Positions 10,202-20,497 of a stretch of DNA of 24,178 bases are shown in pieces. Numbering within the stretch: the stretch's first letter is position 1; each line of letters opens with the position of its first letter. Source of the stretch: Paraglomus occultum (Eukaryota; Glomeromycota; Glomeromycetes; Paraglomerales; Paraglomeraceae); NCBI GenBank assembly GCA_910592205.1, contig CAJVPJ010000472.1:1-24178 (forward strand), given 5' to 3'. A program made the position numbers and the translations under genes. Under the pieces are notes generated by a model. It saw nothing but the letters and a program-made list of their open reading frames with translations, was not told the origin of the DNA and ran no database searches.

Positions 10202-12160
10202 GGAACATTGTATTGGAGATGTGGGAGCTAAAATGTTGACAAAATAAAAAATTTAAAATTAAATTTCTCCACTTTCTATTTCTCCACTTTTTCTCTAAAT
10301 CTCCAGTCCAATCAAATTGGAGCTACAGAAGCAACAGCTTTTGCAAAAGCTCTAGAATCAAATTCTTTCTAACTTCTTTGAATCTTCTGAATAATCATAT
10401 TGGAGATACAGGGGCAACAGCTTTAGCCAAGGCTCTAAAATCAAATTCTTTTTTGACTTTATTGGTTCTTTGGGATAATCAAATTGGAGATACAGGAGTG
10501 ACTGCTTTGGCAGAAGCTCTGGAATCAAATTCATCTTTGACTTCTTTGGTTCTTTGGAATAATCAAATTGAAGATACAGGAGCAACAGCTTTGGCAAAGG
10601 CTCTTAAATCAAATTCAACTCTGATTTCTTTAAATCTTATGAATACTCAAATAGGAGATACAGGAGCAACAGCTTTTGGCCAAGGCTCTAAATTAAATTT
10701 TTTTCTGACTTCATTATATTTAAATGATAATAAGATTGGAGATACAGGAGCAACATCTTTGGCAAAAGCTCTAGAATTAAATTCTTCTCTGACTTCTTTG
10801 AATCTTAGATATAATCAATTAGACATACTGGAGCAACAGCTTTGGCAAAGGCTCTAGAATCAAATTCAACTTTGACTTTTTTGAACCTCTGGTCTAATCA
10901 AATTGGATATATAGGCGCAACAGCTTTAGCAAAGACTCTAGAGTCAAATTCATCTCTAACTGATTTGAACCTTCAAAATAATCAAATTGGGTATATTAAT
11001 ATATATATAGTAACAGCAGCACGGCTTTGGCAAAAGCTCTAGAATTAAATTCAACTCTGACTTTTTTGGATCTCCAGTATTAGTATAACCAAATTGGAGC
11101 TACAGGAGCAACAGCTTTGGCAAAAGCTCTAGAATCAAATTCAACTCTGACTTCTTTAAATTTACAGGAGAATCAAATTGGAGTTACAGGAGCAATGGCT
11201 TTGGCAAAGGCTCTAGACTCAAATTCAACTCTGACTTCTTTAAATTTATAGGAGAATCAAATTGGAGTTACAGGAGCAACAGCTTTGGCAAAGGCTCTAA
11301 ATATAAATTCCTCATTGGCTTTTTTGAATCTTAGATATAATGAAATTGGAGGTACTAGGAGCAACAACTTTGGCAAAGGCTCTAGAATCAAATTCAACTC
11401 TGACTTCTTTAGATCTTCAGGATAATCAAATTGGAGATACAGGAGCAACAGCTTTGGCAAAGGCTCTAGAATCAAATTCTTTTCTGACTTCTTTGAATAT
11501 TAGATATAATCAAATTGGAGATATGGGAGCAACAGCTTGGCAAAGGGTTTAGAATCAAATTCAACTCTGACTTCTTTAGATCTTCTGGGCAATCAAATTG
11601 GATATATAGGAGCAACAGCTTTGGCAAAGGCTCTAGAATCAAATTCAACTCTGACTTCTTTAGATCTTTGGAATAATCAGATTGAAGATACAGGAGCAAC
11701 AGCTTTGGCAAGGGGTCTAGAATCGAATTCTTCTCTGACTTCCTTGAATCTTAGATATAATCAAATTGGAGATATGGGAGCAACAGCTTTGGCAAGGGTT
11801 CTAGCATCAAATTCAACTCTGTCTTTTTTGGCTCTTCAGGATAATCAAATTGGAGATACAGGAGCAAAAGCTTTGACAAAGGCTTTAGCTTCAAATTCTT
11901 CTCTGACTTCTTATTCTTTGGATCTTTGGAATAATCAAGTTGGGAATCAAGTTGGAAATACAAAAGCAAAGCAAAGACTCTAGTACTAGAATCAAATTCA
12001 ACATCTGACTTCTATTGGACTTTTGAATAATCAAATTGGAGATACAGTGTTTACTTTGGCAAAGGCTCCAGAATCAAATTCGACTCTGACTTCTTTGAAT
12101 TCTCAGAATAATTCTGTTGGAAGAACAAACAATACAACAGCAAGTTTCAGAAATTGAAAA
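10202..12160 (+). pseudogene. degenerate leucine-rich-repeat (RNI/NLRC3-like) array
   Basis: About two dozen 28-residue LRR units with consensus L-x-L-x-x-N-Q-I-G-D-T-G-A-T-A-L-A-K-A-L-E-S-N-S-x-L-T-S, the ribonuclease-inhibitor type that forms a protein-binding solenoid. It is not one gene now. Frame changes (-1) fall near 10360-10399, 10811-10830 and 11535-11545, and a +1 near 11355; a 23-bp insertion lies near 10990-11020; in-frame TAG stops are at 11081-11083 and 11249-11251. The longest clean stretches are 10378-10857 and 11537-11983 and have no proper ATG start. The first remnant (HCIGDVGAKMLTK, 10206-10244) begins right after the TPR gene stop, in another frame, so the array may once have been the C-terminus of that protein or a separate gene. 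Similar LRR proteins are numerous in Rhizophagus (recalled, not checked). Confidence 0.82.
10316..12125 (+). repeat. 84-bp tandem repeat array (LRR units)
   Basis: Taking the ATTGGA that encodes the I-G of each LRR as anchor, units start at about 10316, 10399, 10483, 10567, 10651, 10735, 10818, 10902, 10986, 11093, 11177, 11261, 11345, 11430, 11514, 11597, 11681, 11765, 11849, 11939/11951, 12035 and 12116. Spacing is 84 bp except at the indels. Units 11093-11345 are nearly identical in DNA, pointing to recent unequal exchange. A 12-bp duplication (AATCAAGTTGGG/A) lies at 11934-11957. Confidence 0.9.
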
Positions 12161-13636
12161 ATTTTAAGATGCTTTGCTCCTATTGGGTGAGGAAGTGCCA
12201 AAACATATTATATTGAAAAGACTTTTTTGAGAATAATAATAATGTCTCAGATATATGTTATTTTCTCAATGATTCAATGTAGGAAGATTCTATTATCTAT
12301 CTAAAAAAAAACTTATTAGAGACTTTCAACATGTCATTTAAAGTCAGGGGAAATTAAAATGTCCAATGGACTGTAACAGTAATGCATACAAAGTTTGTGG
12401 TGCCAGACTTGTTAATTCATTGAAATTTGCTGATAATTATCAAGACAGTTGATTCACTTCACTAACACCCATAAATAATATTTTGAGGTTGATTATAAAC
12501 CTCAAATTTTATCAATGGTAATAGTATTTATGATAATTTGGCACTTAGTATTAGTATTAGTTAAAAGATGCTTTATGGGGAAAATTTCTTTTTCAGTATT
12601 TTATTTATGTTGTCATGTTTAAAACTTTTTTTATCACTATCTCTACATCAATACCTTGACAACAAGAGTTTGTTATACTAATACTAAACATAACAATTAG
12701 TGCTCTAACTAATTTAAATCTAAATAAAGGATATCATTGTTACTCATTATCATTATTTGCACTCCATGTCATATTGATACCACTATATGATCTTTGGCAA
12801 GTCATGAATAGTCATTCTCAATTTATATCAGTCTGTTTATAACTCTAAATTTGATGATAATTTCAACTGGACAACATATTATGTCAATCAATATAACCAT
12901 CATGTTGATGTTTAAACATCAACCCATCCCTATTTCAGGAGGGGTACTTGGTAGAGGTGCCAGAGTTCTCTCAATAATCTTTTTTGAGTTGCTATTCCAC
13001 TATAGAGTCTACCATCTGTGTATAATGGCATCATGCTTATGCTGACTCTTATCAACTCTTGGTTCAATTTTATACACATTACATCTGTAACATGCAAAAT
13101 TCCAATCCTATAAACACTGAAATAATCTTTGAAACTCTTTATAGTGTCAGTTCTTACTATTACTATTGGAAGATGGATCTGGTAATTGGGATGCTGAGCT
13201 TTGTAGTAATAGTAGGTGATGACAAGCAGGTCCCAATAGAGATTTTGTGTCAATAAGCCAGTGTCATCAACACAACATCATTAAAGTTACCCTTCAGCAG
13301 AAGTCACAAATCAAGGCAATGGAGGAATAAAGCTAAATAGTACTGATACATTGCATTGCACCCACAAGCTGTATCTTTATTTTATCATATCACATTTGCA
13401 ATAGTCTCATGACATAGACAACACATCAGACTCATTTCTTGTAATGTAGCCAGGAAATTTGTAGATCAATTCTAGATAATCTGCAGGCTTCATAAATCAG
13501 AAATTCTTACAAGTCTGAGTGGCAGTGACTTTGAGAATGAATTGATTGGCTACCAAGAATAACTGACACTTACATATCTTTGCTTTGGTAAAGTGTTACT
13601 TGCATATATTAATATCATTATTTGTATGATTGAAAT
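12161..13636. other. CpG-free spacer, no intact gene
   Basis: About 1.5 kb without one CpG that I could find. The longest open frame is 107 codons on the minus strand (12930-13253, first codon ATG). It is Tyr/Ile-rich and not recognised, and it stays open a few codons upstream (reading DDTGLLTQNLYWDLL), so it could be a remnant of a decayed gene or transposon. A perfect 20-bp palindrome GTTGATGTTTAAACATCAAC lies at 12904-12923. An imperfectly placed inverted pair (TTAGTATTAGTAT at 12545 and its complement at 12675) is also present. Function unknown. Confidence 0.5.
12904..12923. repeat. perfect 20-bp palindrome
   Basis: GTTGATGTTT followed directly by its complement AAACATCAAC, no loop. It could bind a dimeric protein or extrude as a cruciform, or be chance; it sits in the CpG-free spacer with no gene beside it. 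Confidence 0.6.
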
Positions 13637-14683
13637 TTCGGCTTTTGATCAAACTATGAACAACATACAATTTTCACGTGTAACATAATATTGTCACTAG
13701 TACTAGGAACAATCAGAATATCGAACGGCATAATGTCATCATCTCAAGCAGGGAGAATGTAGCATTACGTATGCCCATTGTTGGCTATCGGTTAACAATT
13801 TAATACAGCAACTTGAGACAGGTATTGTACGTATATATATAAATAGTTCTTCGCAAAGGGGGATGTATGACAATGTGTGTAACATCTGGTCACTCAGGAG
13901 AAGTTTCTCCAAAAAATTAAGGTCGCACACGGATGTCAAATGCCGAAGCATAACTCTCCATACAGTGCAACAAAGAAACTTTGAATGACACATAACCAAG
14001 TCAAAGTTGAGAAAGAAGTTTAGATTTGAAATAAGCGATTTGATTGTGTCTGAACATGAAATATTAATATTATAGCATTTAATCAGTGGGGGTTTTGGTC
14101 GACAAGGAAGTTAACGAGAAATTTTGCAATGTGGTACAGGTTTAATTACGTGAGTAAGAGAACAATATTAAGCGCCAGGTAAATGCGTTGAGCAAATGTA
14201 GGGTTAGAATCCATTCATCTTATGTAGTATTTGGCGCAGGAGCCAATCTCATCCTGCAAGCCATACGTTTTCATGCAGATTTGTTTATCGCTGAGATAAT
14301 TTTCCACTGTGTCAAAACTTTCACACACTCAGAGGACGTTATCTTATTCCGGATTGGCTTTCGTAAACAATATGCATAATTTTGCGGACATGTTTGATTT
14401 ATTAACATGTATGCTCAACGTCATGCGTTAATTATACTCAAATCTTGAGTCAATGAAAAACTAAGCAAATGGGATTGATGTAAGTATAAAGACAAAGTTA
14501 GTAGAAATTTGAATTAGCTTACTCTATCGTTATTGAAGAGAGATAGAACAAAAAGAAGTTATGTGTTTAATAAATAGCCGGTTAACGAGCACTTTTCGTT
14601 CAACCAGCCGACTAGTTAGATGAAATGACAGATCCTCAGGCGAGTCTGCGCCGATTTTGTAGTAAAAACATGGCAAGTTGTTG
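13637..14683. other. intergenic, normal CpG, no gene recognised
   Basis: CpG returns abruptly at 13637 and stays at roughly 30 per kb. Open frames up to 86 codons occur on both strands without resemblance to known proteins. The right part is the 3' flank of HMG gene B; an out-of-phase minus frame (14530-14778) overlaps its end and is treated as chance. Confidence 0.5.
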
Positions 14684-15745
14684 TTAAATGAAAATGTCGT
14701 AGTATTCGTTATTGTGCATGTCATATTCGCCATTGTGCAAACCAATCTCATCCAATAAGTGCTGCTGCTCATTAACATATACTAATTTATAATACTCATT
14801 TGATAGAGCACATCGGTTTCTTTGATCGTATTCGTTGTATTGGAAAGGTTCACCCGATAGAATACATCCATCGAATTCATTAATGTATTCACATCCGTTC
14901 AGCTGATCGCGTTCAAGCGAATGACCGTAATCACTTTGAGCATATTCGATAAAACGAACGAATTCGTTCGATGGAAAGTGTATATCCAAAGCCGGAAGTT
15001 GTTCATATTTGTTCAGGTTCTCCAGTAGAACATATTTGCCAGACGTTTGGTTTTCATGTCCATTCTGTTGAACGTAGTCACTTGATAGAGCATATGCGCT
15101 AGGCGCTTGAGGGTGTTCATATTCATTCCGTTGGACATAGTTACTTAATAGCGTATATTTGTCTAAAGTTTGGAGTTGCTCATATTGGTTGCTGACATTT
15201 AATTGAGTATAATCATCCAAAGTTTGAAGTTTATCTGGTTGAGTAGAGTTATCCATCTGCTTCCCGGCCTCTTCTTGCTTATTATTATTATCAATTTCAC
15301 GTTCAATAAATTTAGCTCTGTTTACTTCTTTAAAGGTCCAATTCTTTTTTTTGTTCTGCTTCATTCTGTTTGGTTTGTAAATGTAACCCAAATAAGTTTT
15401 TTTGTGACGTTGTAAAGCCAATTTAGCAAGGATATCAAAGTATTTTTTGACTAAAATTGGCAGACTATTCCATTCCATGGAAGCCAGCCTGGAAACGTCT
15501 TGAACTTTGTATAAAGCATTAGGGTATTGCGAGCGTAATCTGCTCGCAAAATTTGTGCGAAAAATAATCCAAGAATTGGAGGGCCGGGGAAACTTCGAAT
15601 TTTGGTTTTCGTTTTGCCTACGGCCTGGATTAGTAAGAGAGTTGAGCGACATACTGAGAGCATAAGGCGGATTATCTAAAAGATTGCGTTCATGAGAAGT
15701 AAGGGTATCTGTAGAATGACATAGAGGTGTTGGAAAAATGAGCAT
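14684..15745 (-). CDS. HMG-box (MATA_HMG-type) putative transcription factor, paralogue B
   Basis: Single exon, 353 residues, ATG at 15745. The HMG box (about residues 53-126) opens PRPSNSWIIFRTNF and ends HKKTYLGYIYKP; about two thirds of the box is identical to paralogue A by eye, with a three-residue insertion in the first loop (QYPNALYKVQDVSR against QYPYSIQDISR). A basic segment (NRMKQNKKKN) follows, a likely nuclear localisation signal. The tail from about residue 155 has irregular repeats of about 10-20 residues around Y-E-Q-L/P, L-x-x-Y and S-N/D-Y-V-Q, rich in Gln, Tyr, Asn, Glu; it shares DQLNG and FQ[YL]NE islands with A, so the two genes are homologous over their whole length. Same orientation as A, 12.4 kb apart. 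Expected to bind DNA in the nucleus; target genes and any mating function are unknown. Confidence 0.88.
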   Translation of the reverse strand: MLIFPTPLCHSTDTLTSHERNLLDNPPYALSMSLNSLTNPGRRQNENQNSKFPRPSNSWIIFRTNFASRLRSQYPNALYKVQDVSRLASMEWNSLPILVKKYFDILAKLALQRHKKTYLGYIYKPNRMKQNKKKNWTFKEVNRAKFIEREIDNNNKQEEAGKQMDNSTQPDKLQTLDDYTQLNVSNQYEQLQTLDKYTLLSNYVQRNEYEHPQAPSAYALSSDYVQQNGHENQTSGKYVLLENLNKYEQLPALDIHFPSNEFVRFIEYAQSDYGHSLERDQLNGCEYINEFDGCILSGEPFQYNEYDQRNRCALSNEYYKLVYVNEQQHLLDEIGLHNGEYDMHNNEYYDIFI

Positions 15746-15754
15746 ACTAGTTGA

Positions 15755-15880
15755 ATTCTTTTTTTTAAAATGAGGTGTAATCTTTGTCTATTATAATAAC
15801 AATAAGTTTTTGTTGGAAATGGTTTTCTATTTTTCTTTTTATTTTTTTGTAATTTTATTTTTATTTTTCTTTCGTAAGTC
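15755..15880 (-). promoter_or_regulatory. A-rich leader/promoter-proximal tract of HMG gene B
   Basis: The sense strand before the ATG is dominated by A runs (complement of T-rich 15759-15767 and 15821-15872). This parallels the A-rich leader of paralogue A. Promoter role inferred from position. Confidence 0.3.
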
Positions 15881-18800
15881 TTCTCTCCTAAAACTTGCTT
15901 ATATATCTTTTAATCCGCAGCTTAAGTCCGCTATCACCGATGGCGTTTATGTACGGGACAATAAAAACTACTCCTGATGCAATAAACACCCCCGATGTCT
16001 CCCTTCAATTGATATTTATTTGTGTTCTCCTTATAACAATTTAATATGATGCAGCATTTAATATAATGTACAGACAAATATTACTCTATCTTTTTATCAC
16101 AAGTGTAAAAGTAAAATAATTTTTGGGCCCATTTACTCAAGTCGAGTATTTATTACTGCGCTTTTATTATAACTTGTTATTACACAGCTTAGAAAGTTAA
16201 AATAGTTACTGATACATTCGGCTCGTTTGACTTCTTTCCGGGATTTTAAAAAAACGTAATAACTGTCAGGGCGGATGCTGAAATCGGCTGATGCTGATAA
16301 GAAAAGATTTGTCAACTAACATTGTCCGTTGATGCTAACTGTCTCGTGTAATTGCGAGTTTTAGCGTTCCTAATATAAGTGCGTTTTGCACATCATATAC
16401 TGCTTCGTTGAATAATTGTAAGACTATGTAAATATGTATTATGTAAAAGTATGTTTAATTAGCCAACTTTTGGATTGATAAATACAAAAACGCGAAAAAC
16501 AAAGATAATTATAAAGTTAATTTTAATTTACGGAAAATACCAAGTTTAAAATTAGCAGTGTGTGTTGTGTGTGACACAAACGTTATCGCCAACTACATGA
16601 ACAACGAAAATGTCGCAAATTAAAGCTATGCCTAAAATTTGATTATGAATAGCCAAGGTATTTTATTCGTATTATATCACATTAGCTTTATTTTGAAACA
16701 CTATTTTAATTTGCATGCTTCATAAATTGAAATTATTTTCTACCAAATAAAATGTTACGAGTACAACTTGACAGTAAAAGTTTTGCTTGATTATAACAAT
16801 CTGTTCTCCACCTAAGTGTTAAATATTATCAATGTGCGCAAACAAACTGTTTTCCTTTGCAAACAAGTTCCAATAAGAAACAAATTATATCTAATAGTCA
16901 GAAGATAAGATCACTTGGACGCTCAATAATAACTAGAGAATATACTTATTTGTCTTCTGTAAGTATTATTGTGAGGCATATCAAATTGTTAATTAAATTT
17001 TATTAAAGCCTATTTTTTTTGTTTAATATGTAATATTTAATCAAAGAGGATGATTTGTTAATAAGTAAAGCAATTGCACGATTCAAATTCATTTCATGTT
17101 TGAGACAATCTATTTTAATATACGCCATATCGACTTCTTTTGGTTGGTTGAATTATATGTAGGGGTACGTTCGCTGTGTTACTCCCGATAATGTACATGT
17201 ATCAGATGTTTGATTTTTCAGAAAAATGTGACCGAGCGAGAAGAATAAACTAGTTAAATATACGTTATTTCCACTCATTAAAAACTTGTCTTACAAAGTA
17301 TTACCCCTTATTGCATAGTATTGCCACTAGGGGTATTGCAGATTACTGTTGCCAAAAAATCCCGTCTTGTTGAGTCTACGAACGCAATTTTTACATACTG
17401 ATCGCACATTTGTCTCAGCAGTTGGATTGAGAGTGTGGCCGAACCAACTTATTTAGTTCGAAACTATCTCAGCTCATAGTTTTGAATTGCTACAGTCTGT
17501 TTGGAATACCGAATGGAACATACGTCGATTGCAAAATTACTAATTTTTTTTTATGATAGGCTTAAAATTGTCTACCCTTTTATCAAATACAACACGTCAT
17601 TATTATTTTCTAATTATTAAATTGCTGCAACGTCAAAAATTCTTTCTAGACCTTTATAGCTTATGAAGGTTGACCGTACGTCATAAATTCAACAAAATGA
17701 CATTTTGCATATTTACTCATATTTGCGTCAACGTTAACTGTCTGTAAAAAAACGAGTTAATTTGCTTAATTTAAGAACGGAATTGGCTATTCTAAAATAA
17801 AACTTTTACCTTAAAAGAAAGTGCATATTTGCTTGTCTTCTTTACGTATATTTTATTACTATTATGGCTTTTTACGATTATTCTAATAGACAAATAACTA
17901 TTACAACTAGTTAATAATATGTATTACAAAAGTATTACCGTCTTATTTTTGACTATAAACATGTTATCGGACGTGTTGTCCTGGCTCATTAACAAACGAA
18001 CATTTTTCGCAATTAATGTCTTAATTGGGGTTTATTCTATAAGTAACTAATGCATATTTACGCATAAAGAGGGGTTAAAACTTGCTATACTAAAACTTGA
18101 ATGAACCCACTTTGGTTTTGGAGGTGCAACAATTTAAATTCAGTTTATTTTTAGCATCGCTTAAATACCACATACTCTTCTTGCTCAAACGCTGTTTGGG
18201 TTGCTAAAAATAGCGACTGAATTGCTTCAGATATTTTAACGTATATATAGAGATCGCAAAAATAAAACTAGTATCACAATAATGAGGATATCGATATGAC
18301 GTGTGTAATGTTAGTACCGTATATAGAAAAATAGGGGTATGGGTATGTAAGATTAACAAACGCCCCCTATTTCGGCCAAGCAAAGTCTTATATCCAGCGG
18401 TGTTTTTGCATGCGGCGTAGTATTAAAGTGACAATAGATTATGGATTTTGTGATCGACTAGCTGCATATATGCCCCTGTAAGCATCAATTGAGTTTAGGA
18501 GCAAATGTAATTTATATAAGAACCCTTAACAGACGATCCGATTGTTATATCTGCGAGGATCTGAATCGATACAAAAACTGTAGTCAAATACTTTATCTAT
18601 GTGTCGGCACATTGTACTAGAATATGTTTCTAATAAAATATACACGCCATAATTAAAAGTTTACGATTGGTATCATTATAACGATAAAAAAAGCATATTA
18701 CAGTCAAGCATTGATATAGTAAAGTTGACGGAATGGGGTTTTTCTTCACTATATTGAGAAATTTACTATATATTAAAAGTTTTTAATATAATAAAGTTTA

Positions 18801-19077
18801 TATGTAAGTGACATAATCTTCTATATCGCGGCTGGCCAATCTTACAGTAATAAGATCTCTTGATTCGGTCATTATTTTATTATAGCAGTTTTCAAAATTA
18901 TAGAAACCTCTGAAATTTACACACACGAAGTCACTTGACTGCGAAAATTTTCGAAAACTCAATAAACTTCTGCGATTCTTCGCCGGCAATCAATACTTTA
19001 CAGCTTCCTGTACAGTTTCAGTTACTCTTTTGGTACGTACGAGCAGTCCTAGTGCTAGTTTTTATAGAGAAGAGGTT
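15881..19077. other. intergenic, no gene recognised
   Basis: About 3.2 kb, AT-rich, CpG-normal, with only short chance frames. Two foldbacks were noted: 18137-18156 pairs with 18202-18223 (about 20 bp with a two-base bulge, loop about 45 nt), and TATATTAAAA/TTTTAATATA at 18769-18790 with a 2-nt loop. No RNA gene or transposon ends were recognised. Confidence 0.5.
18137..18223. repeat. foldback inverted repeat
   Basis: Left arm AATTCAGTTTATTTTTAGCA (18137-18156). The right arm, read on the minus strand from 18223, is AATTCAGT, CG, then C/TTATTTTTAGCA-like, so the arms match except for two extra bases and one substitution. Could be a very short MITE relic or a structured transcript; no target duplication was found. 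Confidence 0.4.
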
Positions 19078-19174
19078 TTCGATTACTGGCGATTACTTGC
19101 GATTACTGGGCGATTACTGAGCGTTTACTTGCGATTATTGACAATTGCTGGGCGTTACTGGACGATTACAGGCG
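19078..19174. repeat. short minisatellite, GCGATTACTGG-type units
   Basis: Nine or so degenerate units of 10-11 bp around GCGATTACTGG/GCGATTACTT follow one another, decaying to the right (GCGATTATTGA, CAATTGCTGG, GCGTTACTGG, ACGATTACAG). The rest of the region has no such periodicity. Likely replication slippage; no function visible. Confidence 0.7.
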
Positions 19175-20497
19175 AATGCTAACGAAAGTTGTTGTCATTT
19201 AGCTATTGTATGGGGACAACATGATTTACGTTGAAGGATAGTTTATCTCCATTACGAAGGCTTTTCTCGTAAACGGATTTGCCGTTAATTGTATGTTAGT
19301 CGGGCCACAGTTTGAACGTTAGGAAATCCCTTCAAGAGATGCGTGGACGTAGAAAGATTCATGATCGTAACCATATGGCATCACTCGGAAAAAGGTTTGT
19401 CTGTTACAACTAAGAAATAGAAAAATCTTTCTTGTAGTTACATAAAGCCGCTATGGAAAGGAATAGATTGCTTCGCAGTTCCTTTATCACTAAAATTGGA
19501 GAATCATATTCACCCCTTACTTTTGAGGATGTAATAAACTTTTTCAAAACACGCGTTTACATACGTGTGATTATAATGACATTGGTCTGTATTACTGGTG
19601 TAATCATCTGTTCCATACTGAATTTACACAGTAATTGCCATCGATTGATATCATCCAACTTCGACATTTGTTCTAGCGGGATAACTATCCACAAGAATCC
19701 TAAACCATTGTGCTCAAGCTTGTTTGCATATTTATGAACAACATCAAATCAAATGTTTTTTCTTGCAAATAAATTGCATTAATATTAATATGCCATCAGT
19801 CGCAATCACAAACAGTATAAATATCAGCGTCAGTGTCAAATAACAAATGTATTTCAGAATAAGGAGACTGACGAGTCAGGAAAGGTAACCTAGTCAGGAA
19901 GAACGCTGACATTAATTCCTATCAATTACGAATATATTTTTTTCGACAGGCTTTTTACATTCTGTATCGGTCAGATTTACGCTTTTCAAACTGGTTGCTG
20001 TTTGAAGCAGGTAAACAATGATGTAATCAACAAGGGACACCAGTCTCAGTTCATTAATACGATTATGAATGAGGTGAGGTGGATTTGTGGAACACGTTAT
20101 TTCATAGTGAACGAACCACTTTGAATTAAAGCGATACGATAAAATTCGCTACCGGCCAGAAAATATATATAAAAAGCGAATGTCAAGTGAGAAAATTAAG
20201 GTTCAAACGTCTTAATATTAAGGCATTAGGCACTTCGCATCAAATTCTTTAAATAAATTGTAATTTTAAAAGACTGTGTACATAACGACGGGTCTTGGCA
20301 CCCAGGCGTAACACCGACCAGTAGACAATTGGCTGAGCAAAACCAAAAATTGTTATCTTATAATTACCGCTAAATCTCCCTTACTATGACTCCTAATTCG
20401 ATTCTAAACTTTGGGATGATGTATGTAGACCGCCAGCGATAAGAACTCTATAGTAATAAGTAATAGTTTTACTTTCCTTCTCGAGACGTGATACCTA
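19175..20497. other. intergenic, one small open frame of doubtful status
   Basis: Between the minisatellite and the kinase gene. It includes the 94-codon frame listed separately and the 3' flank of the kinase gene (from 20497 leftwards). Nothing else is supportable. Confidence 0.45.
19453..19737 (+). CDS. doubtful small ORF with one membrane segment, 94 aa
   Basis: ATG-started frame of 94 codons. Residues 35-57 form a hydrophobic stretch (VYIRVIIMTLVCITGVII) long enough to span a membrane, preceded by a charged N-terminus and followed by a Cys/Ser-rich tail. I do not recognise it. It stands alone, with no homologue in the window and no supporting splice or promoter signal. In AT-rich DNA a frame of this length by chance is plausible; it could also be an exon of a larger gene. 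Confidence 0.18.
   Translation: MERNRLLRSSFITKIGESYSPLTFEDVINFFKTRVYIRVIIMTLVCITGVIICSILNLHSNCHRLISSNFDICSSGITIHKNPKPLCSSLFAYL

Larger units (their letters stand above)
7211..13636. other. CpG-depleted block
   Basis: By eye I count about 8 CpG dinucleotides in these 6.4 kb: 7260, 7429, 7641, 9305, 10916, 11022, 11724 and 12081. None occurs in 7642-9304 or in 12082-13636. The next 0.78 kb (13621-14400) holds about 24, and the HMG and kinase genes look normal. The block covers coding exon, LRR pseudogene and non-coding spacer, so codon preference cannot explain it. Long-term cytosine methylation followed by deamination to TpG/CpA is the usual cause of such loss (established for methylated genomes); its action here is inference. 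Confidence 0.85.

Noticed and set aside
10358-11969. Several minus-strand open frames across the LRR array (rich in L, K, P, Y, S)
   Set aside because: They repeat with the 84-bp period and are antisense shadows of the LRR units.
10316-12125. Regular repeats suggestive of CRISPR or a satellite
   Set aside because: The 84-bp units translate to 28-residue LRRs without spacers; the period is that of the protein repeat.
12545-12687. Inverted pair TTAGTATTAGTAT / ATACTAATACTAA as a MITE
   Set aside because: Arms are simple-sequence TAGTAT repeats of 13 bp, and no target duplication was found.
14188-14379. Possible tRNA-like B-box (GGTTAGAATCC) near 14200
   Set aside because: No matching A-box or cloverleaf could be drawn around it.
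14530-14778. 82-codon minus frame overlapping the end of HMG gene B
   Set aside because: Different frame from the HMG gene, no homology to paralogue A's tail, no splice signal joining them.
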